Origin: Pegethrix bostrychoides GSE-TBD4-15B
GTDB taxonomy: Bacteria > Cyanobacteriota > Cyanobacteriia > Elainellales > Elainellaceae
Length of the DNA: 61,697 nt
Reading direction: 5' to 3'
NCBI GenBank assembly: GCA_019359155.1
Contig: JAHHHV010000011.1
Location: 1-61,697 of the forward strand
In this document: piece after piece, positions 52,060 through 61,697 of the stretch
Layout of the letters: every line of letters begins with the position of its first letter
Numbering within the stretch: the stretch's first letter is position 1
The notes under the pieces: generated by a model
What the model saw: the letters and a program-made list of their open reading frames with translations, nothing else
What the model was told of the DNA's origin: nothing
The model's database searches: none
Translations under genes and position numbers: made by a program

Positions 52060-54144
52060 CTAGCCTGCTGCCTGACGCTCTTTAGCCTCTTTGATCACCT
52101 CTTCTGCTACGTTAGTTGGGCAGGGAGCGTAGTGCGAGAACGACATTGAGAACTGACCGCGCCCGGAAGTCATGGTTCGCAGGTCGCCGATGTAGCCAAA
52201 CATCTCGCTCAGCGGCACGTCCGCCTTAATCCGCGCCCCGACTGCACCCGTTTCCTGGGACTTCATCATCCCCCGGCGGCGGTTGAGGTCGCCAATCACG
52301 TCGCCCATATAGTCATCAGGCGTGAACACATCCACGTTCATAATTGGCTCTAGCAGCTGCGGCCCCGCTTTAGGGATCGACTGGCGATAGGCAGATTTGG
52401 CGGCAATCTCGAAGGCCAGAGCCGAGGAGTCAACCGGGTGGAACGCGCCGCCGGTGAGCGTGAAGCGCAAGTCCACGCAAGGGAATCCGGCCAGCACGCC
52501 TTTCTCAATGCTGCTCTTGAAGCCTTTTTCAACTGCCGGCCAGTATTCGCGCGGCACTGCGCCCCCAACCACTTTCGACTCAAACTCGAAGCCCGAACCT
52601 GTCTCGCCCGGTTCGACAATATACTCAATCTTGCCGAACTGACCGGAGCCACCCGACTGCTTCTTGTGAACGTAGGTATCTTCCAGCCGTCGCGTGATCG
52701 ACTCGCGGTAGGCCACCTGCGGCTTACCCACTTCGACTTCGACGCCGTGGGTGCGCTTCAGGATGTCCACCTTGATGTCGAGGTGCAGTTCGCCCATGCC
52801 CTTGAGAATGGTTTCGCCGCTCTCTTCGTCGGTCATGACGTGGAACGAAGGATCTTCCTGCACCATTTTGTTGAGTGCCAGACCCATCTTCTCGTCGCCG
52901 CCTTTGGTCTTGGGCTTGACGGCAATCGAGATCACCGGATCGGGGAAGACCATAGGTTCCAACGTGGCCGGGTTTTTGGGATCGCAGAGCGTGTGGCCAG
53001 TCTGGACGTTTTTCATGCCGACAATGGCAATGATGTCGCCTGCTTGCGCCGAGTCAATCTCTTCGCGCGAGTTGGCGTGCATTTCCACTAGGCGGCTGAT
53101 CCGCTCTGTCTTGCCCGTGAAGGTGTTGAGGATCGTGTCGCCTTTGGAGAGCGTGCCGGAATAGATGCGGGTAAAGGTGAGCGCCCCGTAGCGGTCGTCC
53201 ATAATTTTGAAGGCGAGTGCCCGCAGCGGCTTGGCTGGATCAACCTCCGCAAAGCTGCCAGTCTCGTTGCCTTCGAGATCGACTTCCGGCTGCGGCTTCA
53301 CTTCCATCGGGTTGGGCAGATAGTCAACCACCGCATCCAGAACTAGCTGCACGCCCTTGTTTTTGAACGAGGAGCCGCAGTAGGTGGGGAAGAAGGCCAG
53401 ATCGCGAGTGCCCTTACGGATGCACATTTTGATCTCGTCGAGGGTTGGCTCTTCGCCTTCAAGGTATTTCTCCATTACCGTGTCGTCTTGCTCCACGGCG
53501 GTTTCAATCAGCTGTTCGCGGTAGGTTTCAATCTGCTCGGCCATCTCGGCAGGCGGCTCTTGCACCTCAAAGTTCATCGGATCGCCGGAGTTGTCCCAGA
53601 CCCAAGCTTTACGGGTGAGCAGGTCAACCACGCCGATAAACTGCTCCTCGACGCCGATTGGCAGCACCATCACCAGCGGCTTAGCGGCCAGCACGGTTTC
53701 TACCTGCTTGACGACGCGGAAGAAGTCTGCGCCCGTGCGATCCAGCTTGTTGATGTAGATGATGCGGGCAACTTTTGAGTCGTTAGCATAGCGCCAGTTA
53801 GTTTCCGACTGAGGTTCCACCCCGCCCGAACCGCAGAATACGCCAATGCCGCCGTCTAGCACCTTCAGCGAGCGGTAGACCTCGATCGTGAAGTCAACGT
53901 GGCCGGGGGTGTCGATAATGTTGAGCTGGTGGTCATTCCAAAAGCAGCTGGTGGCAGCAGACTGAATCGTAATGCCGCGCTCCTGCTCCTGCTCCATAAA
54001 GTCTGTCGTCGCCGCGCCTTCATGCACCTCACCGATCTTATGGATCTTGCCGGTCAGCTTCAAGATTCGTTCGGTTGTGGTCGTTTTGCCAGCATCGACA
54101 TGCGCGAAGATACCAATATTGCGATAGCGGGTGAGGTCTTTCAT
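52060..54144 (-). CDS. fusA: Translation elongation factor G (stand-alone paralogue)
   Basis: 694 residues, complete EF-G: G1 [16 protein letters not shown]2 [10 protein letters not shown]3 DTPGHVDF, G4 NKLDRTG, domains II-V to the end. It drives ribosomal translocation with GTP. Canonical fusA lies in the rpsL-rpsG-fusA-tuf operon. This copy is isolated and, by wording ([29 protein letters not shown]), resembles the second EF-G type that cyanobacteria carry. Whether it replaces, backs up or recycles is unknown. Confidence 0.93.
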   Translation of the reverse strand: MKDLTRYRNIGIFAHVDAGKTTTTERILKLTGKIHKIGEVHEGAATTDFMEQEQERGITIQSAATSCFWNDHQLNIIDTPGHVDFTIEVYRSLKVLDGGIGVFCGSGGVEPQSETNWRYANDSKVARIIYINKLDRTGADFFRVVKQVETVLAAKPLVMVLPIGVEEQFIGVVDLLTRKAWVWDNSGDPMNFEVQEPPAEMAEQIETYREQLIETAVEQDDTVMEKYLEGEEPTLDEIKMCIRKGTRDLAFFPTYCGSSFKNKGVQLVLDAVVDYLPNPMEVKPQPEVDLEGNETGSFAEVDPAKPLRALAFKIMDDRYGALTFTRIYSGTLSKGDTILNTFTGKTERISRLVEMHANSREEIDSAQAGDIIAIVGMKNVQTGHTLCDPKNPATLEPMVFPDPVISIAVKPKTKGGDEKMGLALNKMVQEDPSFHVMTDEESGETILKGMGELHLDIKVDILKRTHGVEVEVGKPQVAYRESITRRLEDTYVHKKQSGGSGQFGKIEYIVEPGETGSGFEFESKVVGGAVPREYWPAVEKGFKSSIEKGVLAGFPCVDLRFTLTGGAFHPVDSSALAFEIAAKSAYRQSIPKAGPQLLEPIMNVDVFTPDDYMGDVIGDLNRRRGMMKSQETGAVGARIKADVPLSEMFGYIGDLRTMTSGRGQFSMSFSHYAPCPTNVAEEVIKEAKERQAAG

Positions 54145-54309
54145 ATTTGCTCTCTAGATTAAACGCGACGAGCGGGGGATGACCTCCAGCTAGGGAAATC
54201 ACTGTTGCTTTCGTCGCCAGAACAGGCCGAATTTGAGCAGCCAGTCCCCAGCAACATTTCCAATTGTAAAGGTTGATGCTGACGTTATGCTCGAAAGTTT
54301 TGGCGAGCT

Positions 54310-54345
54310 TGCCGAACTGCCTGCCGAACTATCTGCCGAACTATG
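54310..54345. repeat. 12-bp tandem repeat after a frameshifted gene, three copies
   Basis: TGCCGAACTGCC, TGCCGAACTATC and TGCCGAACTATG lie just beyond the stop codon of the NAD(P)-binding gene (minus strand). Confidence 0.88.
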
Positions 54346-54352
54346 TAAGCGC

Positions 54353-55190
54353 TTAAGCCAGACGGCTAACCGTCGGCAGTTCGGCAAACAGCGATCCCCA
54401 ATCGATCACTTCCGGTCGAGCGCCCTGATTCACCAGCTCAACGGTCTGATTGATCGTGCCTGGATGGCGCAATGACTCGACGCAGGCCGCCGCCACATCA
54501 ATGCGGCTACTCTGACCGTTGAGCTGATCACCCGTGCCGATCTTTACGCCCAGCTTACCGGCAGTCTTGGCTTGCAGCAGCGTATTCAGATCCGAGGAGG
54601 TAAATGGCCCATCGATTAGCCGTCCCGGTCGGATAATCGTGTAGGGTAGTCCAGACTGGATGATTGCCTGCTCGCCCTGCTGCTTGGCCTCCAGTACTCC
54701 AAAGGCATTGAGCAAACTGTAGGGCGGCTGATCTTGACGCTCCACCCCACAGGAAGAGACGAACACAAAGCGCTGAAGGTCGGGAGCCGCCGCCGTCAGG
54801 AGCGCTTGCACGCCTGCGGCATCCACCTGCTGCGGGCTATTGCGGGCTTTGGCGTTGCGGTAGTCCGCATTCAGCAAAATCTGGCTCCAGTCGAACGCCT
54901 GCTGGAGCGGGTTGGGGCTGGGATCGAGATCAAAGTCCCACTTAATTAGACGGAAAAGCCGTTGTGCCCGTGCAGCAAATCACGAAGGCGACTTCTTGCA
55001 GCGCAGTGCTGAGAGTTGATGAATCGCGCGTATCGCCCACGGCAAGCTCCACGCGCCCTGCAAACATCTGTTCGGCTTTCTGGGCGCTGCGCGTCAGCAC
55101 TCGCACGGGGTAATCTTGCGCCAACAGCCGCGCCACCGCTAGTTGCCCCACTCCGCCTGTGGCTCCGGCCACCAGCACCCGCTGCGTCAT
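54353..55190 (-). pseudogene. NAD(P)-binding SDR/NmrA-like protein, split by a frameshift
   Basis: Two frames together encode one ~280-residue atypical SDR. The first (from 55190) has the dinucleotide loop VLVAGATGGVGQLAVARLL and ends TGTTAFPSN-stop at 54942-54944. The +1 frame continues KWDFDLDPSPNPLQQAFDW straight into LLNADYRNAKARNSPQQVDA and later VFVSSCGVERQD, YTIIRPGRLIDG. One extra T in the AATTAAG run explains it. Its start overlaps the sufR stop by four bases. Either a recent mutation, a sequencing error or, less likely, recoding. Confidence 0.8.
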
Positions 55191-55882
55191 CGTTTGCCCT
55201 CAGACCCTTCCTGCACCAACACTTCTTGCACTAACACTTCTTGCACCAACACTTCCTGCACCAAGTAGCCGCACTGATGTTCGCCGTTCGCCATCCAGTG
55301 CGTCCGTTCCACCTTGCAGTCCTTTAGCGCCATCGCAAACATCTCTAACTCATGACCGCAGACAGTGGGAAACGACTCGGCAATATGGGAAATGGCGCAG
55401 TTGTATTCTGTGATCACATACTGCGGCTTCTCGGCTTCTAGGGCGTGGTATTCGGCCATGTAGCCTTCGGCCTGCCGGATCGCCACCAGCCGCGCCACCC
55501 GCTGTTGCAGATCGCCTGTACCGACGCGCTCGCGGTATTCTAGCGCCTTGCGCTGCCACTGCTTTCGCAAGATATCGTTGAACTGCGCCTTGTCAATACT
55601 GTCGGCGAGCGTGTCTAGCAGCGAGACAGCAAACGCATCGTAGCGCTCTGGAAACTGGTCGCGACCTGCCTGACTCAGCCGATAAAAATAGTTGGGGCGC
55701 CCCATGCCTGCCTGCACTGCCTCATGCTGAATCAGGCCATCGTCTTGCAAATCCTTGAGATGACGGCGAATTGCTTGGGGGCTGATGCTGAGCGTTTCGG
55801 CAAGCGCCTGAGCAGTGGCGGTTCCCTGTTTCAGCAGCAGATTCAGAATATCTTGCTTGGTTGAAGGGTGCGTAGTGGCCAT
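55187..55882 (-). CDS. sufR: SufR, Fe-S cluster biosynthesis repressor
   Basis: 231 residues from ATG 55882 (MATTHPSTKQDIL); the longer frame to 56029 is promoter DNA. DeoR-type winged helix: TAQALAETLSISPQAIRRHL. The Fe-S ligating cysteines are present in NCAISH, TVCGHE, KDCKVE and HQCGYL. SufR carries a [4Fe-4S] cluster, represses sufBCDS and itself, and lets go under iron or oxidative stress. The C-terminus has four LVQEV units from a 15-bp tandem repeat. Confidence 0.95.
   Translation of the reverse strand: MATTHPSTKQDILNLLLKQGTATAQALAETLSISPQAIRRHLKDLQDDGLIQHEAVQAGMGRPNYFYRLSQAGRDQFPERYDAFAVSLLDTLADSIDKAQFNDILRKQWQRKALEYRERVGTGDLQQRVARLVAIRQAEGYMAEYHALEAEKPQYVITEYNCAISHIAESFPTVCGHELEMFAMALKDCKVERTHWMANGEHQCGYLVQEVLVQEVLVQEVLVQEGSEGKR
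55207..55266. repeat. 15-bp tandem repeat in the sufR C-terminus, four copies
   Basis: CTTCCTGCACCAACA and three near-identical copies (55222, 55237, 55252) encode LVQEV four times directly after the last cluster-ligand cysteine region. Confidence 0.94.
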
Positions 55883-55986
55883 CGAGGTTCTAGCGAGAGC
55901 TTCCAGAGTAATAAAACCAGAGTTACAAAACTTTAGATAGAAAGACGGTGAAAAAACAGACAAAAGACCTCTAAAATTGACTTTGA

Positions 55987-56000
55987 CAACTCTTTTGTTT
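55987..56000. promoter_or_regulatory. Imperfect SufR operator
   Basis: CAACTCTTTTGTTT fits CAAC-N6-GTTG except for the last base. It lies 27 bp from the perfect site, in the sufR-ftrC divergent gap. Two sites of unequal affinity are known for Synechocystis SufR. Confidence 0.7.
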
Positions 56001-56026
56001 CTAAAGTGCTTTACAATGTACTTAAG

Positions 56027-56040
56027 CAACAGGTAAGTTG
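56027..56040. promoter_or_regulatory. Perfect SufR operator CAAC-N6-GTTG
   Basis: CAACAGGTAAGTTG matches the SufR palindrome described in Synechocystis exactly, between divergent sufR and ftrC-suf genes. It predicts joint repression of ftrC and sufBCDS plus autoregulation. Confidence 0.9.
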
Positions 56041-56082
56041 TTTTAATTATACGAGTAATTGATCCTTCTGTCGCCGACTCCC

Positions 56083-56445
56083 ATGAACCAATCCACTCAA
56101 GCTACGCAAGCCACTGACAAGCACCTAGAAGCAATGCGGCATTTCTCGGAGCAGTATGCCAAGCGCACAGGCACTTATTTCTGCGTTGATCCAGGAGTCA
56201 CGGCAGTCGTGATTGAGGGCTTGGCCAAGCATAAAGATGACCTGGGTGCACCGCTCTGCCCCTGCCGTCACTACGAAGACAAAGCGGCTGAAGCGGCGGC
56301 GGCATTCTGGAACTGCCCCTGTGTGCCGATGCGCGAGCGCAAAGAATGCCACTGTATGCTGTTTCTCACGCCCGACAACGACTTTGCTGGCGAGAGTCAG
56401 GAAATCTCGGCTGAGCAAATCCGGGCTGTCACGAACCAGTATTAA
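56083..56445 (+). CDS. ftrC: Ferredoxin-thioredoxin reductase, catalytic chain
   Basis: 120 residues from ATG 56083 ([10 protein letters not shown]). It holds a [4Fe-4S] cluster next to a redox disulfide and passes electrons from ferredoxin to thioredoxin. All six key cysteines are present: [30 protein letters not shown]. It sits directly behind the SufR operators and before sufB, so it is probably the first gene of the suf transcript. The variable chain FtrV is not in the window. Confidence 0.95.
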   Translation: MNQSTQATQATDKHLEAMRHFSEQYAKRTGTYFCVDPGVTAVVIEGLAKHKDDLGAPLCPCRHYEDKAAEAAAAFWNCPCVPMRERKECHCMLFLTPDNDFAGESQEISAEQIRAVTNQY

Positions 56446-56471
56446 CGCTGCAAACATTAACGCTACAAACT
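56442..56471. repeat. 15-bp tandem duplication across the ftrC stop
   Basis: ATTAACGCTGCAAAC and ATTAACGCTACAAAC lie head to tail. The first copy contains the ftrC stop codon TAA. Confidence 0.9.
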
Positions 56472-56513
56472 CTCCTGAATTCTCCATCCCTTGCCAACCA
56501 GAACAGGCCAACT

Positions 56514-57950
56514 ATGTCTACTTCGGTTCAAACTCTCGTCAACCAACCTTACAAGTACGGCTTCATTACCGACATTGAGTCGGACAGTATCCCAGCAGGG
56601 CTGAGTGAAGACGTGATTCGCGTAATTTCGGCTAAGAAAAACGAGCCGGAGTTTATGCTGGAGTTTCGGCTCAAAGCCTATCGTCAGTGGCTAAAGCTCG
56701 TTGAGCCAAACTGGGCGGAAGTGGGCTATCCAGCCATTGATTATCAAAAGATTGTCTATTACTCAGCGCCCAAAGTCTCTGAGAAGAAAAAGAGCCTGGA
56801 TGAAGTCGATCCAACGTTGCTAGAGACCTTTGAGAAGCTAGGCATCTCGCTCTCGGAGCAAAAGCGGTTGTCCAACGTGGCAGTAGACGCGATTTTTGAC
56901 AGCGTTTCGGTGGCGACCACTTTTAAAGAGAAGCTGGCCAAAGACGGCGTGATTTTCTGCTCGTTTTCGGAAGCGCTGCAAGAGCATCCGGAGCTGATTA
57001 AAAAGTATTTAGGGACAGTGGTGCCAGTTGCCGACAACTATTTCGCAGCGCTCAACTCGGCGGTGTTCAGCGACGGTTCGTTTGTGTTTATCCCCAAAGG
57101 CGTGAAATGCCCGATGGAGCTATCCACCTACTTCCGGATCAACAACGGCGAGTCGGGGCAGTTTGAGCGGACGCTGATTGTGGCCGAGGAGGGCGCGTCG
57201 GTCAGCTATCTTGAAGGCTGCACCGCGCCAATGTACGACAGCAATCAGCTCCATGCGGCGGTGGTCGAATTGGTGGCGTTAGACAACGCTGAGATCAAAT
57301 ACTCGACCGTGCAGAATTGGTATGCCGGAGACGCAGAAGGCAAAGGCGGCATCTACAACTTTGTGACCAAGCGCGGACTCTGTCAGGGCGTGAACTCGAA
57401 GATCTCCTGGACGCAGGTGGAAACGGGTTCGGCGATTACCTGGAAATATCCGAGCTGTGTGCTGGTCGGCGATAACTCTGTCGGTGAGTTCTACTCCGTG
57501 GCGCTGACCAACAACCGCCAGCAGGCCGATACGGGCACCAAAATGGTACATGTGGGACGCAATACTCGCAGTACGATTATCTCAAAAGGGATCTCAGCAG
57601 GCCATTCCGAGAACAGCTACCGAGGCTTGGTGAAGATTGGCCCGAAGGCGGCAGGTGCCCGCAACTACTCGCAGTGTGACTCGATGCTGATTGGCAATCA
57701 GGCGGGCGCGAATACGTTCCCGTATATCCAGGTACAAAACAGTTCGGCTAAAGTGGAGCACGAAGCTTCGACTTCTAAAATTGGTGAAGATCAGCTCTTC
57801 TACTTCACACAGCGCGGTATTTCGATGGAAGATGCCATTGCCATGATGATCAGCGGCTTCTGTCGAGATGTATTTAATCAGCTGCCGATGGAGTTTGCTG
57901 TCGAGGCCGATAAGCTGCTGGCGCTGAAGCTGGAAGGCTCGGTGGGATAG
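56514..57950 (+). CDS. sufB: Fe-S cluster assembly scaffold SufB
   Basis: 478 residues, full length. Conserved beta-helix parts: [49 protein letters not shown]-like text (here [20 protein letters not shown]), the late [17 protein letters not shown] and [17 protein letters not shown]. With SufC and SufD it forms the SufBC2D scaffold on which clusters are built. 68 bp after ftrC. Confidence 0.98.
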   Translation: MSTSVQTLVNQPYKYGFITDIESDSIPAGLSEDVIRVISAKKNEPEFMLEFRLKAYRQWLKLVEPNWAEVGYPAIDYQKIVYYSAPKVSEKKKSLDEVDPTLLETFEKLGISLSEQKRLSNVAVDAIFDSVSVATTFKEKLAKDGVIFCSFSEALQEHPELIKKYLGTVVPVADNYFAALNSAVFSDGSFVFIPKGVKCPMELSTYFRINNGESGQFERTLIVAEEGASVSYLEGCTAPMYDSNQLHAAVVELVALDNAEIKYSTVQNWYAGDAEGKGGIYNFVTKRGLCQGVNSKISWTQVETGSAITWKYPSCVLVGDNSVGEFYSVALTNNRQQADTGTKMVHVGRNTRSTIISKGISAGHSENSYRGLVKIGPKAAGARNYSQCDSMLIGNQAGANTFPYIQVQNSSAKVEHEASTSKIGEDQLFYFTQRGISMEDAIAMMISGFCRDVFNQLPMEFAVEADKLLALKLEGSVG

Positions 57951-58166
57951 ATGGGGGAATGATGCAGATCAATCTCGCTAACAAAGCTGTTTTTCGCAAT
58001 CTATCTGCTGTCCTTCTGCATCAGGGCGGGGCAGTCTGCGTTAAACCAGAATAAGCCTCTGTGCTGGCCGAGCCGAATTGAGTAGGTAGCTGGGGGACAG
58101 AACGTCAGTTTTGTTTATGAATCAAGACGTATTAAGCCATAGTTGAGGATGTGAGAGAATACAGCC

Positions 58167-58943
58167 GTGATTACTGAAAATAGTGACGTAATTTTGTCGG
58201 TCAATAATTTGACTGCGACTGTGGAGAATACGCCGATTCTCAAGGGGATGAACCTCGAAATTAAAGCAGGCGAAATTCACGCGATCATGGGGCCAAACGG
58301 CTCTGGTAAGAGCACTTTTTCTAAGGTGCTGGCCGGACATCCTGACTACGCGGTAACGGGCGGCGCGGTCAGCTACTTGGGGCAGGATTTGCTGGCGCTA
58401 GAGCCGCAGGATCGGGCACGTTCAGGCTTGTTCTTGGCCTTTCAGTATCCGCTAGAAATTCCGGGAGTCAGCAATCTCGATTTTCTGCGCGTCTCCTATA
58501 ATTCAAAGCGCAAGCATGAAGCCTTGGAAGAACTCGATGCGTTTGACTTTGATGATCTCGTGCATGAGAAACTAGGAGTCGTCCAAATGGATGCCGCCTT
58601 TTTGAGCCGCAGCGTCAACGAAGGCTTTTCCGGCGGTGAGAAGAAGCGCAACGAAATTTTGCAGATGGCGATTTTGGAGCCAAAGCTAGCGATTTTGGAT
58701 GAAACCGACTCTGGCTTGGATATTGACGCGCTCAAGATTGTGGCAGGCGGCGTGAATCAGCTCTCGAATGCCCAGAATGCGACGCTGCTGATTACTCACT
58801 ATCAGCGGCTGTTGGACTACATCATTCCAGACTACGTTCATGTGATGGCCAACGGGCGGATCATTCGCACGGGCGGCAAAGATCTGGCGCTGGAGCTAGA
58901 AGCGCGCGGCTATGATTGGGTGCTAGAAGCGGAGGCGGTTTGA
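58167..58943 (+). CDS. sufC: Suf system ATPase SufC
   Basis: 258 residues, GTG start ([17 protein letters not shown]). ABC ATPase: Walker [12 protein letters not shown], signature [10 protein letters not shown], Walker [17 protein letters not shown]. It drives conformational change of the SufB-SufD dimer. The 216-bp gap after sufB is long for this operon and contains no convincing gene, so an internal promoter or processing site is possible. Confidence 0.97.
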   Translation: MITENSDVILSVNNLTATVENTPILKGMNLEIKAGEIHAIMGPNGSGKSTFSKVLAGHPDYAVTGGAVSYLGQDLLALEPQDRARSGLFLAFQYPLEIPGVSNLDFLRVSYNSKRKHEALEELDAFDFDDLVHEKLGVVQMDAAFLSRSVNEGFSGGEKKRNEILQMAILEPKLAILDETDSGLDIDALKIVAGGVNQLSNAQNATLLITHYQRLLDYIIPDYVHVMANGRIIRTGGKDLALELEARGYDWVLEAEAV

Positions 58944-58944
58944 G

Positions 58945-60216
58945 ATGATTAGTTCTCCACAGATGCGGTTGACAGAAGGCGGCGCCTATTTAACCCAGCT
59001 GCTAGAAATGGCTGGCGCTACGGCATCAGGTGATTCAGCGCTGCAAGTTTTGCGAAGTGCGGCGGCAGGGCGAGTACAGAGCCAGCAGTTTCCAACTACC
59101 CGTGACGAGGAGTGGCGATTCACGGATCTGGCAGACTTGCTGAAGCTGGAGCTCATCACGCAGCCCGCAACGGTGGCCGATATCTCGCCCTATCAGCTTG
59201 CTGAAGCACCTTATCGCCTGACGTTTGTGAATGGTCGCTATCTGCCCGAACTCTCGCAAGCAGAAAATCTGCCGGATGGCTTAAACATTGGCAATCTGGC
59301 GGGTCTGCCAGATCTTCAGCAATATCTGGCGCAGCAGGGTGCAGAAGAACTATTTACAGCGCTGAACACCGCAGGTTTGAATGATGCCGCAGTGGTTCAC
59401 GTTCGTAAATATGCGGTAGTGCCTTCACCCATTCACCTCCTGTTCATTTCAACCGCCGATCAGTTCACTCAGCCGCGGGCGCTAATTGTCGCTGAAGCGA
59501 ATAGCTCGGTAACGCTCATCGAAGAGCATCTGAGCTTGAGTGATACGCCCTACTTCACCAATTCCGTCACTGAAGTATTTCTGGCCGACAGTGCCGAAGT
59601 TAATCATAGCCGCATTCAGCGCGATGCCGATTCAGCGTTTCATATTGGTAAAACTGCCGTTTCGCAGATGCGTGGCTCTCGCTATACCTGCAATGCGGTG
59701 AGCTTGGGCGCAAAGCTCTCCCGCCATCATCTCGAAATCTATCAGACGGGCGAACAAACCGAAACTACACTCAACGGATTGACGGTGCTGCGCGGCGAAC
59801 AGGTGGGCGATACCCACAGCACGATTGCTCTGACTCATCCCCATGGCACCACCCGTCAGCTGCATAAAACAATTATTGACGACCGGGCGCACGGCGTATT
59901 TAACGGCAAAGTATACGTACCGCAAGCCGCCCAACTCACCAATGCCGGACAGCTCAACCGTAACCTGCTGCTCTCCCCCAAAGCTAGAATCGACACCAAG
60001 CCGCAGCTTGAAATTGTAGCTGACAACGTTAAATGTACTCATGGCGCAACGGTTGGGCAACTCGAAACTGACGAGGTTTTCTACCTGCAAAGTCGCGGCA
60101 TTGATGCCGACAGCGCCCGCAAGCTGCTGGTGAATGCTTTTGCTTACGAGGTAATCAGCCAGATTCCAGTTGATTCGCTCCAGCAAACGCTCTCTCGTTC
60201 CGTTACTACTCGTTAA
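58945..60216 (+). CDS. sufD: Fe-S cluster assembly protein SufD
   Basis: 423 residues. Helical N-terminus (RDEEWRFTDLADLLKL) and a beta-helix with the family end: QLNRNLLLSPKARIDTKPQL, EIVADNVKCTHGATVGQL, then YLQSRGIDADSARKLLVNAF. It pairs with SufB; the His in CTHG is the conserved SufD residue needed for cluster build-up. It starts 1 bp after sufC. Confidence 0.97.
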   Translation: MISSPQMRLTEGGAYLTQLLEMAGATASGDSALQVLRSAAAGRVQSQQFPTTRDEEWRFTDLADLLKLELITQPATVADISPYQLAEAPYRLTFVNGRYLPELSQAENLPDGLNIGNLAGLPDLQQYLAQQGAEELFTALNTAGLNDAAVVHVRKYAVVPSPIHLLFISTADQFTQPRALIVAEANSSVTLIEEHLSLSDTPYFTNSVTEVFLADSAEVNHSRIQRDADSAFHIGKTAVSQMRGSRYTCNAVSLGAKLSRHHLEIYQTGEQTETTLNGLTVLRGEQVGDTHSTIALTHPHGTTRQLHKTIIDDRAHGVFNGKVYVPQAAQLTNAGQLNRNLLLSPKARIDTKPQLEIVADNVKCTHGATVGQLETDEVFYLQSRGIDADSARKLLVNAFAYEVISQIPVDSLQQTLSRSVTTR

Positions 60217-60228
60217 CACCTGCCAGCC

Positions 60229-61491
60229 ATGACCTTCACGCAAGAACGCACCCTAGCCGCTACAATCCGTGCCGATTTTCCAATTCTGGCGCAGCAAGTG
60301 AACGGACATCCGCTCATCTATCTTGACAATGCGGCCACCTCACAAAAGCCAACTGCTGTCTTGCAGAGCTTGCAGGATTATTATCAGGGCTTTAACGCCA
60401 ACGTTCATCGGGGCGTTCATGCGTTGAGTGCCAAAGCGACTGAGGCCTATGAAGCTGCGCGGGATAAAGTGGCGGCATTTGTGAATGCGGCGAGTCGGGA
60501 TGAGATTGTCTACACCCGCAACGCCAGCGAGGCGATTAATCTGGTGGCCTATGCCTGGGCCATGACGACGCTCCAGGCGGGAGACGAGATTATTCTGACG
60601 GTGATGGAGCATCACAGCAATCTAGTACCCTGGCAGCTCGCGGCGCAGCGAACTGGCGCAGTGCTGAAGTTTGTTGAGCTGAACGAGACACAGGAATTTG
60701 ATCTAGAGCATTACAGATCGCTAGTTTCCAATAAAACAAAGCTGGTTTCGGTGGTGCATGTCTCCAATACTTTGGGCGTAATTAACCCAGTAGACGAGAT
60801 TATTGCCATGGCTCATCACTATGGTGCAAAAGTGCTGCTGGATGCCTGCCAGAGCGTCCCCCACATGCCAATTGACGTACAGGCACTTGACTGTGACTGG
60901 CTGGTGGCTTCGGGGCATAAAATGTGTGCGCCAACCGGGATTGGTTTCCTGTATGGCAAGCTAGATTTACTCAAGTCGATGCCGCCGTTTCTAGGCGGTG
61001 GCGAAATGATCGCTGATGTCTTCCTCGATCATTCCACTTACGCCGATCTGCCGCATAAATTTGAGGCTGGAACGCCTGCTATCGCTGAGTCAATTGCGCT
61101 GGGTGCGGCAGTAGACTATCTCTTGAATATTGGCATGGACAAAATTCACGCCTATGAGCAAGAGCTAACGCTGTACCTGTTTGAGCAGCTTGCCACCGTG
61201 CCAGAGCTGCAAATCTATGGCTCTAAGCCCAACGCGACTGCCAGTAACCGTGCTGCTCTTGCCGCCTTCACCGCAGGCGTAGTCCATCCCAACGATCTGT
61301 CGGCTTTGCTGGATCAGTCGGGGATTGCGATTCGGACTGGGCATCACTGCACTCAGCCGCTGCATCGCTATCTCGGCATTTCGTCTACGGCTAGAGCCAG
61401 CCTGTATTTTTACAATACCAAAGCTGAAATTGATGCGTTGATTGTGGCGCTCAAAGAGGCGATTGATTTCTTTGGTGAATTTGCAGATTAA
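60229..61491 (+). CDS. sufS: Cysteine desulfurase SufS
   Basis: 420 residues, class V aminotransferase fold, group II desulfurase. PLP lysine in [18 protein letters not shown], catalytic cysteine in [15 protein letters not shown] with the short loop of SufS, and the N-terminal [14 protein letters not shown]. It removes sulfur from cysteine as a persulfide. SufE is not in the window. Starts 12 bp after sufD. Confidence 0.97.
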   Translation: MTFTQERTLAATIRADFPILAQQVNGHPLIYLDNAATSQKPTAVLQSLQDYYQGFNANVHRGVHALSAKATEAYEAARDKVAAFVNAASRDEIVYTRNASEAINLVAYAWAMTTLQAGDEIILTVMEHHSNLVPWQLAAQRTGAVLKFVELNETQEFDLEHYRSLVSNKTKLVSVVHVSNTLGVINPVDEIIAMAHHYGAKVLLDACQSVPHMPIDVQALDCDWLVASGHKMCAPTGIGFLYGKLDLLKSMPPFLGGGEMIADVFLDHSTYADLPHKFEAGTPAIAESIALGAAVDYLLNIGMDKIHAYEQELTLYLFEQLATVPELQIYGSKPNATASNRAALAAFTAGVVHPNDLSALLDQSGIAIRTGHHCTQPLHRYLGISSTARASLYFYNTKAEIDALIVALKEAIDFFGEFAD

Positions 61492-61638
61492 CGCTCCCTG
61501 CCTCCAGAGGCGATAGAAAGGTTGAATTGGGGGCGCTGCTGATTTGAGATCAGCCTGCCCACCCTCTAATCTCGACTTTATCCATTTTGAGAGTAGGAAA
61601 GGTAGCAAAATCAGGAAAGCGTTATTTGGTTTCTCCTG

Positions 61639-61697
61639 ATGAACTTGCTACCGAAAGAATTTCTGCCCATTATCCTAGCGTTTGCCACTCTCTTCTC
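61639..61697 (+). CDS. Start of a transposase (cut by window edge)
   Basis: ATG 61639 opens MNLLPKEFLPIILAFATLF, running off the right edge. This opening resembles a large group of cyanobacterial DDE transposases that begin M-N-x-L-P-x-x-F-L-P. The 61492-61638 stretch would contain the element's left end. I cannot place the terminal inverted repeat. Confidence 0.6.
   Translation, partial: MNLLPKEFLPIILAFATLF

Noticed and set aside
55883-56029. Long form of SufR starting at 56029
   Set aside because: It would place the SufR operators inside its own coding region; ATG 55882 gives the normal family start and size.
57961-58053. 31-codon frame in the sufB-sufC gap
   Set aside because: No conserved features and no clear ribosome site; treated as untranslated spacer.

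Overview
The window is chromosomal DNA of a cyanobacterium. Markers that are cyanobacterial or plastid-lineage specific include a fused panC-cmk gene, the Calvin-cycle regulator CP12, aldehyde-deformylating oxygenase (ADO), the SufR-controlled suf operon, the ferredoxin-thioredoxin reductase catalytic chain, D-glycerate 3-kinase, a Ycf20-like DUF565 protein, DUF760, DUF3038/DUF4335 and DUF6464 proteins, and a PII gene behind an NtcA-type box. The fairly GC-rich coding sequence and the apparent scarcity of HIP1 octamers would fit a Leptolyngbya-like (Synechococcales) genome, but genus cannot be fixed from this window.

Layout. 1-1440: AT-richer edge with the tail of a probable transposase, a two-repeat hypothetical protein ending in an 18-bp perfect hairpin, and a gene fragment. 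1.4-4.1 kb: divergent oxidoreductase/TetR pair and a Tat-exported superoxide dismutase. 4.2-7.4 kb: prfB with a programmed +1 frameshift, a small ORF lacking a normal start codon, a TxlA-like thioredoxin, a NIL-domain ferredoxin and glnB. 7.4-13.1 kb, minus strand: rdgB, a phosphohexomutase, a diguanylate cyclase, a YgjP-type peptidase, a Nudix hydrolase and a lipoprotein. 13.3-18.9 kb, plus strand: folD, crtE, a DUF212 protein, an XPB-like helicase and panC-cmk. 19-29.6 kb: DUF760, murA, tRNA-Leu(CAG), SpoU methyltransferase, FIST protein, coaD overlapping a coiled-coil gene, PDH E2, YlqD and a long-chain acyl-CoA/ACP synthetase. 29.7-35.7 kb: a small MITE, DUF427, the DUF3038-DUF4335 pair, an OmpA-like protein and fmt. 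35.7-45.1 kb: GT39 membrane protein, Ycf20-like protein, glycerate kinase, tsaE, cp12, a degenerate alpha/beta hydrolase, a pentapeptide-repeat protein, a DICT-HD protein and ADO. 45.5-52 kb: small ORFs, scpA, an NDP-sugar pyrophosphorylase, the rpmG-rpsR-rnr group and an HNH protein. 52-61.7 kb: an EF-G paralogue, a frameshifted NAD(P)-binding gene, sufR, then ftrC-sufB-sufC-sufD-sufS, ending in the start of an insertion sequence.

How genes work together. The right end is a SufR-controlled Fe-S assembly locus: sufR faces ftrC-sufBCDS across a 200-bp gap holding one perfect and one imperfect CAAC-N6-GTTG palindrome. ADO, the acyl synthetase and PDH E2 touch fatty-acid/alkane metabolism. GlnB, CP12, glycerate kinase and FtrC belong to carbon/nitrogen and redox control of photosynthetic metabolism.

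The most pervasive unexplained pattern is not a gene. More than twenty short tandem duplications (10-16 bp units, two to four copies) sit at gene junctions and at the ends of reading frames, lengthening C-termini, spanning stop codons and even duplicating a start codon (prfB). No CRISPR array, rRNA or complete insertion sequence was seen.
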